A DNA stretch of 64,000 bases, from positions 930,340 to 994,339 of the forward strand of contig NW_006763141.1 of the NCBI RefSeq assembly GCF_000264905.1, written 5' to 3'. This stretch comes from Stereum hirsutum FP-91666 SS1 (taxonomy: Eukaryota; Basidiomycota; Agaricomycetes; Russulales; Stereaceae). The position numbers were made by a program, and so were the translations under genes. Position 1 is the first letter of the stretch; each line of letters starts with the position of its first letter. Below the pieces are notes generated by a model, which worked only from the letters and a program-made list of their open reading frames with translations, was not told where the DNA came from and did not search any database. Positions 1-10,692 of this stretch are shown here, in pieces.

Positions 1-2
1 AC

Positions 3-362
3 AGCACCTCCGGTCCATCTGAGCCCTCGAGACAAGTTGAGAGAAGGTCGTCCGCTGAGTCTTTACTGTCTTCTGCTTCGTCGCGCTCCTCGTCGGCCGG
101 TCGGAGTCGAAGCTTAAGCCCGAATGCGACGGTTTATACCCCCCGTCACCAACAACGTGCCTCTATACCCTCCTCGGTACCGTTCCCGTCGTCTGCGCCG
201 CAATCATCCTCGTTCTCGTCGCTCAGGACATCTCTCTCTGCGGCTTTGGGCCCTGTCGCTGCTCCTCCTGGCGTTCCTTGCCCTGTGACGGCGACTGCGG
301 GACGGAGGGCTCACTCGAGGGTGCCGAGTCTGGACTCGATAAAGGAAGAGGAGGAGGTCTGA
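3..362 (+). CDS. C-terminal part of a Ser/Pro-rich protein (5' end outside window)
   Basis: An open frame runs from the left edge to a TGA at 360-362, giving about 119 residues with no start codon in the window. The composition is Ser-, Pro- and Arg-rich, with clusters such as SSASSRSSSAGRSRSLSP, and it ends in a short acidic tail after the segment RVPSLDSIKEEEEV. Such regions are usually disordered. I see no domain and cannot name a function. Serine density and C- or G-ending codons match the other long Ser-rich genes here, which is the reason to call it coding. The next 1.8 kb lack a continuing frame, so this is probably the last exon. Confidence 0.6.
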   Translation, partial: STSGPSEPSRQVERRSSAESLLSSASSRSSSAGRSRSLSPNATVYTPRHQQRASIPSSVPFPSSAPQSSSFSSLRTSLSAALGPVAAPPGVPCPVTATAGRRAHSRVPSLDSIKEEEEV

Positions 363-2229
363 AAGTCGGTCGGAATCCCGAGTTGCATGGCGTTGCACTG
401 ATATCCCTCAAAAGGTCGAAAGATCGGGGAAGGAAAGGACTCTCTACGCACGATCCGGAGGTCGGAGCTGGATGGACTCTCGAAACTTGTAGCATATAAA
501 CCTCGGTATTATCCTCCGCCCGTCGTATCACCCCCCTTATTTCCACATCCTCGCATCTTTCTCCGTTCCCGTTCTGCCCTTCCCGATGCAATTATAGTGT
601 TGGGCTATGGAGTCTTGGGACTCCCATTTACTTTCTTTTTCTCCTTTCTGCTTATGTTTTCGCTATGACCGTCCGCTCGCGGATCGGGCCATCACACTTT
701 CCTTGCTACTATCCCATCAAAGGCAGCACATCGCGCCACGACCCCGACCGCATCACATCTCTATCTATCTCTTTATCTATCTGCAGTCATCTGCGCGGTT
801 CTCGTTCTTTCTCCTTCCTCGTTGCTCGTTCCTCGTTGCTTCCTTTTTTTTCTCGTTCACGTGACGTTTGCATACTCTTCACGTTCCTTTCTGTGCTCGT
901 CGCGTCTTTTGCGTTGTTTGTTTGACCCTTGTATATTCGCCTTTTTACTGAGTTTTTAGCATCTTTTGTTCTCCGCCATTCGCACCCGCTTGGCTCGGTG
1001 TTTCCTTCCTGCTCGTCCGTGGCATCATTGCTCTTATTCCACATATTCCGCCGCACGAGCACCCGTACCCATATCTTTATACACCAACCCTTATTTTACG
1101 CCGTCCGTCCGTCCATCCATACATGCATACGCGCTTTCGCCCGCACCCACCTCGCGGGGTAAGTTATAACTCTTCTCCACCTTTTTTTGCTCGCCGTTCG
1201 TCTTCGGTTTCGTGGTGGTGATGGTCCAGGTGGTGGAATGGTCGGAGAAGGAACTTGGATGCAGGCTTTATTCTTTTTTGTTTTTTTGTTCGCTTTCGTT
1301 GTGAGATTCGTAGACGGCTGGCTGTTTGGGTTTCTTTTCTTTTTCTCTTTTATTATACTGTGTAATATAGTTTATGGTTCTGCTTTTTCGGAATGCAGGG
1401 GCTTCGAGCTCGAGCGGGAACGTTGACGTTGGGTATGAAAAACAATAGGCTCATTTCCGGTTCCGGACAACGTGGCCCTACGTGTTACTCCCGGTTCTGT
1501 GCTTTTCTTAATCTGGAACACTTAAGTAAGCGACACGCGAGCGGGATGGGTACGAGTCTAGAAAAACAAGTTGCTAAGCTCGGAAGGCCCAACATACCAC
1601 GCGTTCAAAACAGTAGCTAAAGATAGACCCCAATCCGCATCTCCAAATGCTTCGATGAGCGTAATGATGCCTGCTTTCGAGGCAAGTACTATTCTGGGGT
1701 CTCTTCAGAGACTCGCTCTCAGGCATCGTCTGTTGTCCGTGGAGATAATCTTCCGCACGCTGCAGAGACAACTCTGAGCAACGTAAGACTGCCTTCATCC
1801 ACTCTACGAATGCTTTGGCTTGAGCAACCATTGGCCAAAGGCGAGTTTAGTCAGGCTGAATGTTTGACGGGCTCGGATTGAATCCCCAAACCCATCCGAT
1901 TCAACTCCGAGTCGGAGTCGATGATAAGTACAGGGCTCCGGGCTCGAAGCCTGTTCGTCCCCTCCGCCTTTCGTCGTCATAAATACTTGGAGAATTTAAG
2001 TACTCACAGGGTTATAAGTATAGCTGCAGTATTCAGTCCATTCGAGTCAGTCGCGTCTTCGGCTACTGGCAGTCGTGAGAATCGGGTCGGCGATTTATCT
2101 ATGACTTACGGAACGTATGGCGTCAAGCAAGAAGACCGGCCAGGGACGGCACCTCAAAGTTCGCAAAGACCCTCCGAGCGAGCCGCAATGCGCTCCCAAC
2201 GATCTGAGAGTCCGAGCCTGAGGCTGAGT
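363..2229. other. Intergenic stretch, no supported gene
   Basis: This holds 3' sequence of the preceding gene, then T-rich and pyrimidine-rich DNA (roughly 640-1400) including a tctatctatctctttatcta run near 761. Several frames stay open for 60-100 codons, but they are low-complexity Phe/Leu/Ser translations of pyrimidine tracts and show no splice-linked continuation. Confidence 0.5.
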
Positions 2230-3060
2230 TCAAATTAAAAAGGCTCCGCAATCTCCCTGTGGAGTGTTGATCTCCAATAATCATTGGCCACATAATGCGA
2301 TACTTGTCCCAAGTATCGCATTGCATGAGGAAAAGTGGCGGGCTCTCTGGGCTCTCTGTACTCTACCCTCCCTATTGCTGCGGAGGCTCGGAGGCTCTCT
2401 GAACCTCCAGAGAACCCACAGAGCCCACAGAGCCCTAGAGAGCCGGTCACCTTTCCTGATAGTGGACAAGTATCGCATTGGACAAGTATCGCATTGTTAG
2501 ACAAAGACCCCTGTCTATAGAGGGCGATGTCGTCCACCGATCCGGACAAAATTTGGAGGTTTGGTGGTGGAAGGCCGTCCGCAGGACGGACAAAATTTGG
2601 CGCTTTTGGGGGAAGGCCGTCCGCCAGTCCGGACAAAAACTTGCCGCAGGCGGGCGCCCAGCGGTGTGGCATCAGCTCCAGCTTGGGTGCCGACGCCCTA
2701 TTCGGTCACTGTGTGCGCCTCTCTGGGGTCACTGACGGTCCAAAAGACATGTTTTCCATCTGAAGGGCCAAATAAGCCTCGCAATGTGCTCAAAGAGCGA
2801 GTCTGAAAGCAGGCCGATTATTATTATTATTTTCTTTTTCTTTTTCTTTTTGGAGGCCGCACCCGAAATCCGGACAAAAATGGTCCCCGCAGGGAGGACG
2901 TCCGCGAAATCCGGACAAATTTTGGCGGTTTTGGGCGACCCTGGTCCGGACAAATTTTGGCAGTTTCTCAAGTGCCGCGGACGACATCGCCCTCTATAGA
3001 CACTGGACAGGGGTCCTGTTAGACAACAGCATCGCATTGTTGGACAACAAGTACCCACGA
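2230..3060. repeat. Composite repeat, possibly a non-autonomous DNA-element remnant
   Basis: Several repeats overlap here. A 24-nt segment at 2512-2535 is perfectly inverted at 2979-3002, and imperfect similarity extends outward to about 3015. Between and beside these arms the motif TCCGGACAAA (followed by ATTTTGG, AATTTGG or a variant) occurs at least six times in one orientation, near 2541, 2587, 2627, 2868, 2910 and 2944. Outside the arms GTATCGCATTG and GTTAGACAA recur in direct orientation on both sides (2468-2503 and 3018-3050). Segments near 2340-2360 and 2415-2447 (CTCTCTGGGCTCTCTG-type) can pair as a hairpin. No transposase frame is seen. A MITE-like or other non-autonomous element, possibly nested, is an inference. 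Confidence 0.5.
2294..2322. repeat. Perfect 12-nt inverted repeat with 5-nt spacer
   Basis: Arms AATGCGATACTT (2294-2305) and AAGTATCGCATT (2311-2322) flank the spacer GTCCC. Half-copies of the same word (AAGTATCGCATT) recur at about 2468 and 2485, so it belongs to the surrounding repeat family. Confidence 0.8.
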
Positions 3061-3070
3061 GGCGATTAGC

Positions 3071-3286
3071 GAGTATGGAATTCGGCAAGGACCGAGAATA
3101 CGTGAAACCCTCGCTCGCTCTCTCGCTTGCTACAGGGAGTAAAATACCACGACAATTTTTTGGCACACCTGTTCTCATCCTGGAAACCATAATTTACTGA
3201 GAGACCGATTCAAGAAAGTGGGTCATAAGTGATACAAAAAATCTAGAAATATATTATGATTCTCGGTCCTTGCCGATTCCATACTC
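3071..3286. repeat. Inverted repeat pair, 28-29-nt arms, 159-nt loop
   Basis: GAGTATGGAATTCGGCAAGG and the next nine bases (3071-3099) reappear inverted at 3259-3286 with a single one-base difference in length. The loop has no coding frame of note. The arms may be terminal repeats of a very short element, or an inverted duplication. Confidence 0.65.
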
Positions 3287-3470
3287 CCTATTTATGTCAT
3301 GAATCAAAGCGGGTTCCAAGGAGGCGCCGGTCTGCGTACTAAAGCTCTTCAGTTCGTTCATCCTATATTCCCCATTCCGCTCTTTTCCCTTCTGCTCTCT
3401 TCCCTTCTGCTCTCCCCTTACATCTTTCTTCTCCAACTATCCTCAAGTGTGTCTTGCGCGAGCGTCCATC

Positions 3471-5507
3471 ATGAGTGGGTCTCCGTGCCTACCCGGGCGT
3501 GTCTCAGATCCGACTCCGAGAGTGCTCTTCATCTCCCTAGTACAATGTATGCCCCCTCCTCTCTGGCACCTTTCTTGTCCTTGTATCTTTAGGTCAGTAC
3601 AGATCCGCTCTCATGATCGTCTCATACTCAATACCCTCGGCTTCAATCAGAGCACGAGGTCACGAATGTGGAGTGCCAATTTCACCTGCCGACATCGGTG
3701 CCACCCTCGTTGGACGCCAACATCCACTTCGTATTCTACTTCTCTCTGCTGCCGTTGTTTCGTTGCTACTGGTGCGTAAATGGTGCAGCTGTTTCTGTGT
3801 CCTTGATACTCAGCGCTGCCACTCGTCATCGTCTGTTCATAGCTTATATCTGGTTTGTGTTGGTGGAAGGGCATTGTCGAGACCTTAATACTCTGGTTCA
3901 GCCCATTGCACTTGACCTCTCGCTGGATTCCTGGTGGTGAGTATCTCAACTTTGTGCTACGTCCTTAGTAGTTTGGACACTTCCCAGGTCCGCTGTTGAT
4001 CTTTCGGCAGTTATATTGTTGTACATACGCTACAGACGTTGACTTCGCACTTCGTCTGTTCACGCCACACCACTTCATTGACCTTGCGCCACAGCGGGTG
4101 GACTCGGCCCGCTCATCCAATGCCCAAGTAGTGCGCCACTGATTTCAAATTGTTTCGTTTTCAGGAATAGCCAACATCAACCCTCCTTCCAAGGCCACCG
4201 TCAATGATACGCTCAACGTAGGTGATGGGAGGCAAACTAGCTTGGTTTTTGTTGATGTGGTATGATTTTTGTCATGATTTACGACGTCATCTCGTCGACA
4301 TGGGTCTGATATCATGGTACCTCAAGATCTTCAAGTTTATCTTGGGTAAGTTCAACTCAAATCGGCCTTCTAGATGGTCTCATTTCTTCGCAGTGGCTGA
4401 GGAGTTTGTCACATCACAGCAACACTTGTTTGCTCTAGCAAAGGTCTAACGGTGCCTCCACCTGTTTCATTCGCCTCGCAGTCAGCACACTGCCAAGATG
4501 AGATCACACCTCCCCCGTCTAGCGGAAATCGTCAACCAGCAAGTTCATATCCGTCCTTTCATGGTGGGCCGCGCTCCGAAGGGGAGCCATCTTCCCCATC
4601 TCCCATCAACTGTGGCTCCGAAGATCCCGAATCAAAGTAATGGTGACTGATTGTTCTCTCCTATATTCTTCCAACTGAGCATCCGCGTAACAGTCTTGAA
4701 GATCTTCCGGAGCCTGGAGACTGTCTTCCTTCGACAAACAGGGACATCTTCGCATACGCTCTATACGCCATTACAATCCTTGCGTACTGTGGAATGGCGG
4801 CGTCCATGAACTCCGTTGACACTACGAACCCTGATATCAGTGCACCAAGGGTTGAGGTGAACGTTATATGGTCGGCTTCTCATTTCTGTGTCACAGCATG
4901 ATCTTAAGTACTTATGGTATTTTGTTGAATCATGATATGTACAGGTTGCTGTCAAGTCTTATCACCATAGTCATATCTATCCTCTGCAAGACTGGGCTCT
5001 GGTGGCTTCACTATGGTGATAATGACTGGATCGTGAGCACGCTGTTGTTGTAAGCACCTGATTGTCTTCACCATCTCCGATAACCGGCATCCCTAACCCT
5101 AAGCTCACTTATTTGAACAGACCCGAATTCTATATGGCTCTATTCTGCGTCGTAGCGTTGTTCGGCCATGCGAACCTTGTTGGACAACAACACTTCGATC
5201 CGAAAACCTTTGTTGCGGCTGTCCCAGTGCTCTTGTATGCTTTGATAATACGTATGCTACTCGGTAGATATAATCGCGCACCAAGCTTCAAAGCTCTATT
5301 CTCTCTCATATACCCTAACTAATACCGTAATGGATACCCTTATCTCGTCTACATTTGGTTTTGTGTCATCGCTTTGAATGCCGTTGTTCTGCTTTGTCGC
5401 TATCTGCTAACTCATTGTTGTGAACAGTCTTCTATCCTTTATGTATCTCCCCCGCTATTTTCTCACTCAAGGTTTCCATTCGTGTATCATTTCTTTCAAT
5501 TCGTTGA
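3471..5507 (+). CDS. Multi-exon membrane protein of unknown function
   Basis: I do not recognise the family. A start ATG at 3471 opens exon 3471-3546. Exons 3593-3771, 3843-3936, 3969-4037, 4165-4217, 4327-4345, 4394-4443, 4482-4636, 4694-4870, 4945-5049 and 5121-5251 then join with matching phases and GT-AG borders. The N-terminus begins MSGSPCLPGRVSDPTPRVLF. Hydrophobic segments that could span a membrane include LRILLLSAAVVSLLL, AVILLYIRYR, IFAYALYAITILAYCGMAA, VIWLLSSLITIVISILC and FYMALFCVVALFGHANLV. A Pro/Ser-rich hydrophilic loop lies in exon 4482-4636. The 3' end is uncertain: the frame of the last exon stops at 5322, or splicing from 5252 to 5428 gives a stop at 5507. Exon 4327-4345 and the donor after 4870 are the weakest points. 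Frame continuity over so many introns argues for a functional gene rather than a relic. Confidence 0.55.
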
Positions 5508-6791
5508 GCCATTAGCCCTGGCAACGATATGTTTGGCAAACACTTAGGACTCGGGCTTGAATATAAGTAGGACTCAGAATGGGATGTAGATTCGGGTTGT
5601 GCACAAGCTTATACTACTATCACAGCTCTGGGAACAATACTTATACAATGAAAGCGAAACATCTCGATCGACTTGAATAGACGTTATCTGCAGCCTGAAA
5701 AGTGGACTTTTGGGTTGCAAAGTGATGCGAACGAAATGTAAAAGCGAGAATTTCAAGTGAATTTTCAGTTTGAAGGGGAATGTGTAGGCCGGTCGTGATT
5801 GGCTGATCACCCTCCTTTGGCCTGCGTCTAGTCTCGAACCAACGGTCGCTGCCACCCTAAAAGGGAAGCCTGCGTCTGGCACTTACCGAGGGTTCGAAGC
5901 GAATTATGGCTTGAAAATTGAAGTTTGCGAGCTCTAAAGTAGCCAATTTGAAGCTCATAGAACCCTTCGGTTCTCAGGCTGCAGATTACATCTAATGTCG
6001 CTACTTAGCCGCTAAGTCCAGTCAGTATCCAAAAACTGGAAACGAAGGACTCGGAAGAAGCCGTGCTTGCCGGAAACAGTAAACCGTTTTGGATCACCAA
6101 ACCGGCGGCCACGTGGGGCATGTTGTGTTCTCTATCCATTCGATGACACTCATCTTGCATTCATCGCCACTCCCGCACAGAGCGAATCTGATATCTGCAT
6201 CTTCGTCGGAGAAGTTCTTGGCTTTATCTAAACCTACGATAGGCGTCAAAACTTGCTCTTGATATCGCCGCGGCGGAACTCGGCTGGCTCTCGGTTGACT
6301 ACATGTCTGCAGTAGTAACCTGAAGTTATGTCTCTGTCGCTGATCCCCATCTGCTCAGCCATCCGTCCGTCTCGAATTTTTCTTTCTGGTATGCTCGCTA
6401 TGGTGGCCGTGTTTTATAACCTTCAGATGCCTTTGAGTCTGAGAACCTCAGAGCATTGCGGAGGACGGAACACCATGACGTCGACCTCTGCCCGATAACC
6501 TCGATGCTTCTCTAGAAGCCAGGATCTCTAGATCTCACGCTTTAGGCATGAGTGTTAAAGATATCTTAGTTTAGGAGCAATATGAGCACTCAGCGCTGCT
6601 CTTATCGTATTCGTTCGCTGATACTTTATCTCGTACGGTCCTATGCGCATCGTGACCCCGTTACCCACGGGCTACCATCTATATAAACTGTGAATGCTCC
6701 AAAGTCGTGGGCAGTTGGATGCCCGCTCTTCTGACGCAACGTAGACCCACTCATCAGAGCTACAAGATAATCTGAGTGCATCTGCGTCATC
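5508..6791. other. Intergenic region upstream of the urea transporter
   Basis: About 1.3 kb without a credible gene. A 102-codon minus-strand frame at 5574-5882 has no splice-linked extension. The right part is presumably the promoter of the transporter at 6792. I see no repeat or RNA gene. Confidence 0.5.
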
Positions 6792-9700
6792 ATGCCCTCT
6801 AGTAGCGGGGTATCCGAGTTCCAACCTCTTCTTCGTATGTCCCGTCCGGGTTTCTAAACTTATCTGACCATTAACTCTGATAATTTGGGTGCTATTTTGG
6901 TTTTCAGCACAGAGTGTGGGATACGGTGTAGTTATCGGTTCGTTGCATGCTCCATTGATGTATAGTATATGTGACTGACTTCAGCATACATTTGCAGGCG
7001 TCGGTTTCTTTTTTGCGGGCCTCATGCTCGTCCTCACATACCTCCAGGCTAAGTTCTCCGATATATCACCCAAATCGTCTGAAGAGTTCACAGTAAGATC
7101 TTTCTTTCCCAAGACTTTTGCTCAAATACAACCGCTGACGACCCCTTGATATGATCTATCTCTTACGCTAAGAGTGCATCTCGTAGTGTCAAGGTAAATT
7201 TGGATACCACTCTCCGTTTCCAGCGCTTCCTAGGCTCATTTCTTGCAAAATCTTCCTAGCCAGGTTTAGTCTGTTGTGGAATGTAAGTATTTGTTACGTG
7301 TTCGAGTATTTCACCCAGGAATGACGGCGATATGCATCTAGCGTCAGCGCATGGACGTGGAGTGCTACACTGCTACAGTCGAGTACTGCTGCATATACCT
7401 TTGGCAAGCCTTTCTCCGACTCATTCTTCACGACGCATATATTGACTATTTGGCAGGTATCAGTGGCCCTTGGTACGTCTCGCTGATATGATACATATAG
7501 ACATGTGGCTGAGACCGTCTTACCATCACGAAGGTGGTACGGCGTTGGCGGAACGATACAGTTAGCTATCTTCGGAATGATTGCCGCAAAGGTGAAGATG
7601 AATGCTAATGGCGCGCACACATTTCTTGAGGTACCGCATCGTGTCCTCTCGATCGTGCGTGAAATAAAGGCTTACCATTTGGTTGACAGATTGTGAAAGT
7701 CCGCTTCGGGACCGGTCCCCACATCTTGTTCACGTTCTATGCATTCATCTGTCAGCTCGTCGTCTGCGGGTCTTTACTATGTGCGAAATTCAATATTTTG
7801 ATCCTTCTTGTACCCTAACAGCTGACTTATATCGAACTATCTACATGTTCATACCGACAGTGGGTGGTGCAGCAACCGTGACTGCTCTCACCGGCATGAA
7901 CACCATCGCAGCATGCATGCTCCTTCCCATCGGCATCGCCATCTATGTTATCTTCGGCGGTCTTCGTGCGACCTTTGTCTGTGACTGGAGCCACACCATC
8001 ATCTTGTTCATCATCATCTACATCTTCGTTTTCCGTGCCTAGTAAGTGTCTTCCTCTTCGTTTCGGAGACACAGCGAAATATACCGGGCTCGTCTTACTA
8101 ACGGGAGGCGCGAATCCAGTGCGACATCTCCTGAGTTGGGAAGCATCAGCAGTCTTTACCATCTTCTTCAGCAAGCCGCGATTGATACGCCGGTAGAGGG
8201 TAACCAGGATGGGAGCTATCTCACGATGAAGTCAAACCAGGGTATGGTATTTGGAGCTACGACTATTTTGTCCGGATTTGCCGGTGTCTTTTGTGATCAA
8301 GGTATGTTGGTCCTCTCTGATCCTTTCATATGCAATAATCATGACGGTATTCGATAGGATATTGGCAACGGGTTCGTGGCTTCGTCTGTCCTGTGTGTGG
8401 CGCCAATCAATTAACCGAAACGTTGGGCGCCCTAGGCCATTGCTAGTGCTCCAAGGTCTACGACAAAAGCATATGTACGTTTAGTCAGCACCATCGAGTC
8501 TAGAATTTTTTTTTGCTGAATATTCGGCGTGGTAGATGCTAGGAGGGCTGTCATGGTTCGCCGTGCCACTCTGCTTTGCTACCGTAATGGGTACGTCCCG
8601 AAAATCTCTACTTGAGGACCGTGGTAGTTGTCTGATACCAATTTTTAGGCCTGTCTTCTCGTGCACTCATAAATAACGTAGGAACTCTCTGTGCGATCGC
8701 TCATGGAGGTTCGTCATATTGACTTTCTGTGGGTTACTACAGCCGAACTACCCGACGTACCCCAACCCACTCTCCGCCTCTCAAAGTAGCTCAGGACTTG
8801 CTGCACCTGCAGCGGCGGCTGTGCTTATGGGAAAAGGGGGTGCGGTAGCGGTACTGCTTGTCGTATTGTACGTGGTATTCTGTCTTTTAATGCTCGTAGT
8901 GAACAATAACATGCTGATATTTTCTCTCAGTATGGCAGTCACCTCCGCTGCGAGTTCTGAGCTCATAGCCGTCTCCAGTATCGTGTACGTGTCACTAGAA
9001 CCCAGTGTGACTCTGTGTTTGCATACTGACTCAGCTTTGTGGTGTTTAGGTCCTACGAGTAATATTCGTCTCCTTACTCATATACATCAGCACGCAGAGA
9101 TGAGTACTAAAAACGCTGTATCATTGTAGCATATACCGAACATACTGGAAGCCTAAGGCTACAGGCGCCGAGATTGTCCGCATGTCACACATTATAATCG
9201 TTATCTGGGCTATCTGGATGGGATGCTGGGCCGTCATCCTCAATAAGGCTGGCGTAGACCTTGGCTGGGTATGTCACGTCTTTATTCATTTACCCTACGC
9301 GCTTTATCCTTATGACACTCTGACCACCTGCCCTGCATTCCGTAGCTTTTCTACGTCCAAGGCGTCGTTCTCTCCCCTGCTGTTATTCCTATCGGCCTCA
9401 CCGTGACCTGGCGCAAGCTCACAGCAACTGCTGTCGTTCTCGGCTCGGTCATCGGTGCCATTCTGGGCATGCTCGCTTGGTTCATTGGCTGTTGGAAGAT
9501 CTATGGCGTTATCAATATCACGAACATGGCGCTGCCATACTCGGCCGTTTGCTCAGGACTGACTGGACTGTTATTCTCTGGAATCATCACAGTCGGGGTA
9601 TCTTTGGCCAGTACGTTTAGTTCTCGTTCCATCATCCATTCAATAGCAAGAAAGAGAGACCGAATGTTTTTGACGCTGCATAATACAGATCCGGCGGACT

Positions 9701-10346
9701 ACGACTTCCATGACACCAGAAACATGGAAAGCCTTGATGACGATCTTCACATTGACCAACACGTTGAGGAAGGTTCTGATTCGGGGCACGATATGGCCAA
9801 AGTTGCAGACCGGGAGAAAGACGCAGGCTCGGATAAGGACGTCAAAGAACCCTTACCACAGGAAGCTGATGTTCGAGCGGTCGATGGTAGCAACTTGAAG
9901 ACCCATGATAAGAATGAGTACGGTGGGGAGGTGACCAGGGCGGAGCTGAAGAGCGCTTTCAAGAGGGCGGCCATCTATTCGACGATCTTGACTGCGATTG
10001 TCACGATTATCGGTATGTGTTCAATATTTTCATAGGTTGAATTGCCGAGGAGGTCATTATGAAAGCTGCTGATCAGATGGTGCTCGTAGTGCCGATCCCA
10101 ATGTTCTTCTCGCACTACGTTTTTAACGAGGCGTTCTACACTTTCTGGGTCGTCATGACCATGTAAGTTTCTTTACCTTGTTCTTGTAACAATACCAAGG
10201 GACTGACATATTCGTCCAGATTGTGGGCTTTCGCAAGCGGAACGTTCTGCATCATCCTTCCGTTATGGGAGTCGAGGACAGAGATCGGAATCATCCTGAA
10301 GGGTGCATACGTGCATCTGTTCCGACGCTCACAGCTTCAACAGTGA
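6792..10346 (+). CDS. DUR3: Urea (polyamine) active transporter, sodium:solute symporter family
   Basis: DUR3-type symporters take up urea, and in yeast also polyamines, across the plasma membrane. About fifteen exons were traced from ATG 6792 to TGA 10344-10346. Family segments appear in the expected order: QSVGYGVVIGVGFFFAGLML at the N-terminus, SAWTWSATLLQSSTAAYTFG, GTIQLAIFGMIAAKVK, ALTGMNTIAACMLLPIG, FGGLRATFVCDWSHTIILF, PVEGNQDGSYLTMKS, FAGVFCDQGYWQR, AAPAAAAVLMGKGGA, AVTSAASSELIAVSSIV, AIWMGCWAVILNKAGVDLGW, GMLAWFIGCWKIYGVINITN and ALPYSAVCSGLTGLLFSGII. A long acidic cytoplasmic loop (about 9685-9930) precedes the last two membrane segments; the C-terminus is hydrophilic. Every family block is in frame once introns are removed, so the gene looks intact. 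One intron uses a GC donor (see 7404). Urea transporters are usually nitrogen-regulated, but I did not identify a specific regulatory site. Confidence 0.93.
7404..7456 (+). other. GC-AG intron in the urea transporter
   Basis: Between the codons for TFG and ISGPW the exon ends at 7403, and the only donor that keeps the family sequence is GCAAGC at 7404. The acceptor is GGCAG at 7456. Removing these 53 bases restores the conserved Y-x-F-G-x-S-G-P-x-W segment of the family. The next intron starts at GTACGT just after CCTTG. Confidence 0.7.
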
Positions 10347-10692
10347 CGAAGCTGAGTGCAAAGTTTATGACTATATTTGTTTCTAGACGTGGTCTATAGA
10401 GTCGTTCGCGCGTGACTTGTACGAAAGAGTACTTTCTTTGTCTTGTATCTAAATTCACTCCAGTTTGCCAGTACGGGGATGTCGTGCGAGCCCAGGCACG
10501 CGTGCGAGCGCGGGCATTGGCACTTGGTCAAGGGTTATATAGTATATATTGGTTGTTGAACACTTCACGAATGATATATTGCGTCAAGAGCAGAGTGTTC
10601 CTACGACCAAGGAAATAGTACACACGTCGAAGCTCAAACTCACCGCACAAAGAACACTGACTGACCAACGTCCTCTCGAATATACTTCATGC
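10347..10692. other. Convergent intergenic spacer
   Basis: The two flanking genes run towards each other here, so this holds two 3' untranslated regions. No further gene or repeat is evident. Confidence 0.5.

Noticed and set aside
1187..1426. Hydrophobic plus-strand frame with Phe/Leu runs
   Set aside because: The residues come from T-rich tracts; there is no start context, splice support or similarity.
5821..5910. Possible tRNA suggested by GGTTCGA-like words
   Set aside because: No acceptor stem or anticodon arm can be drawn around the putative T-loop.
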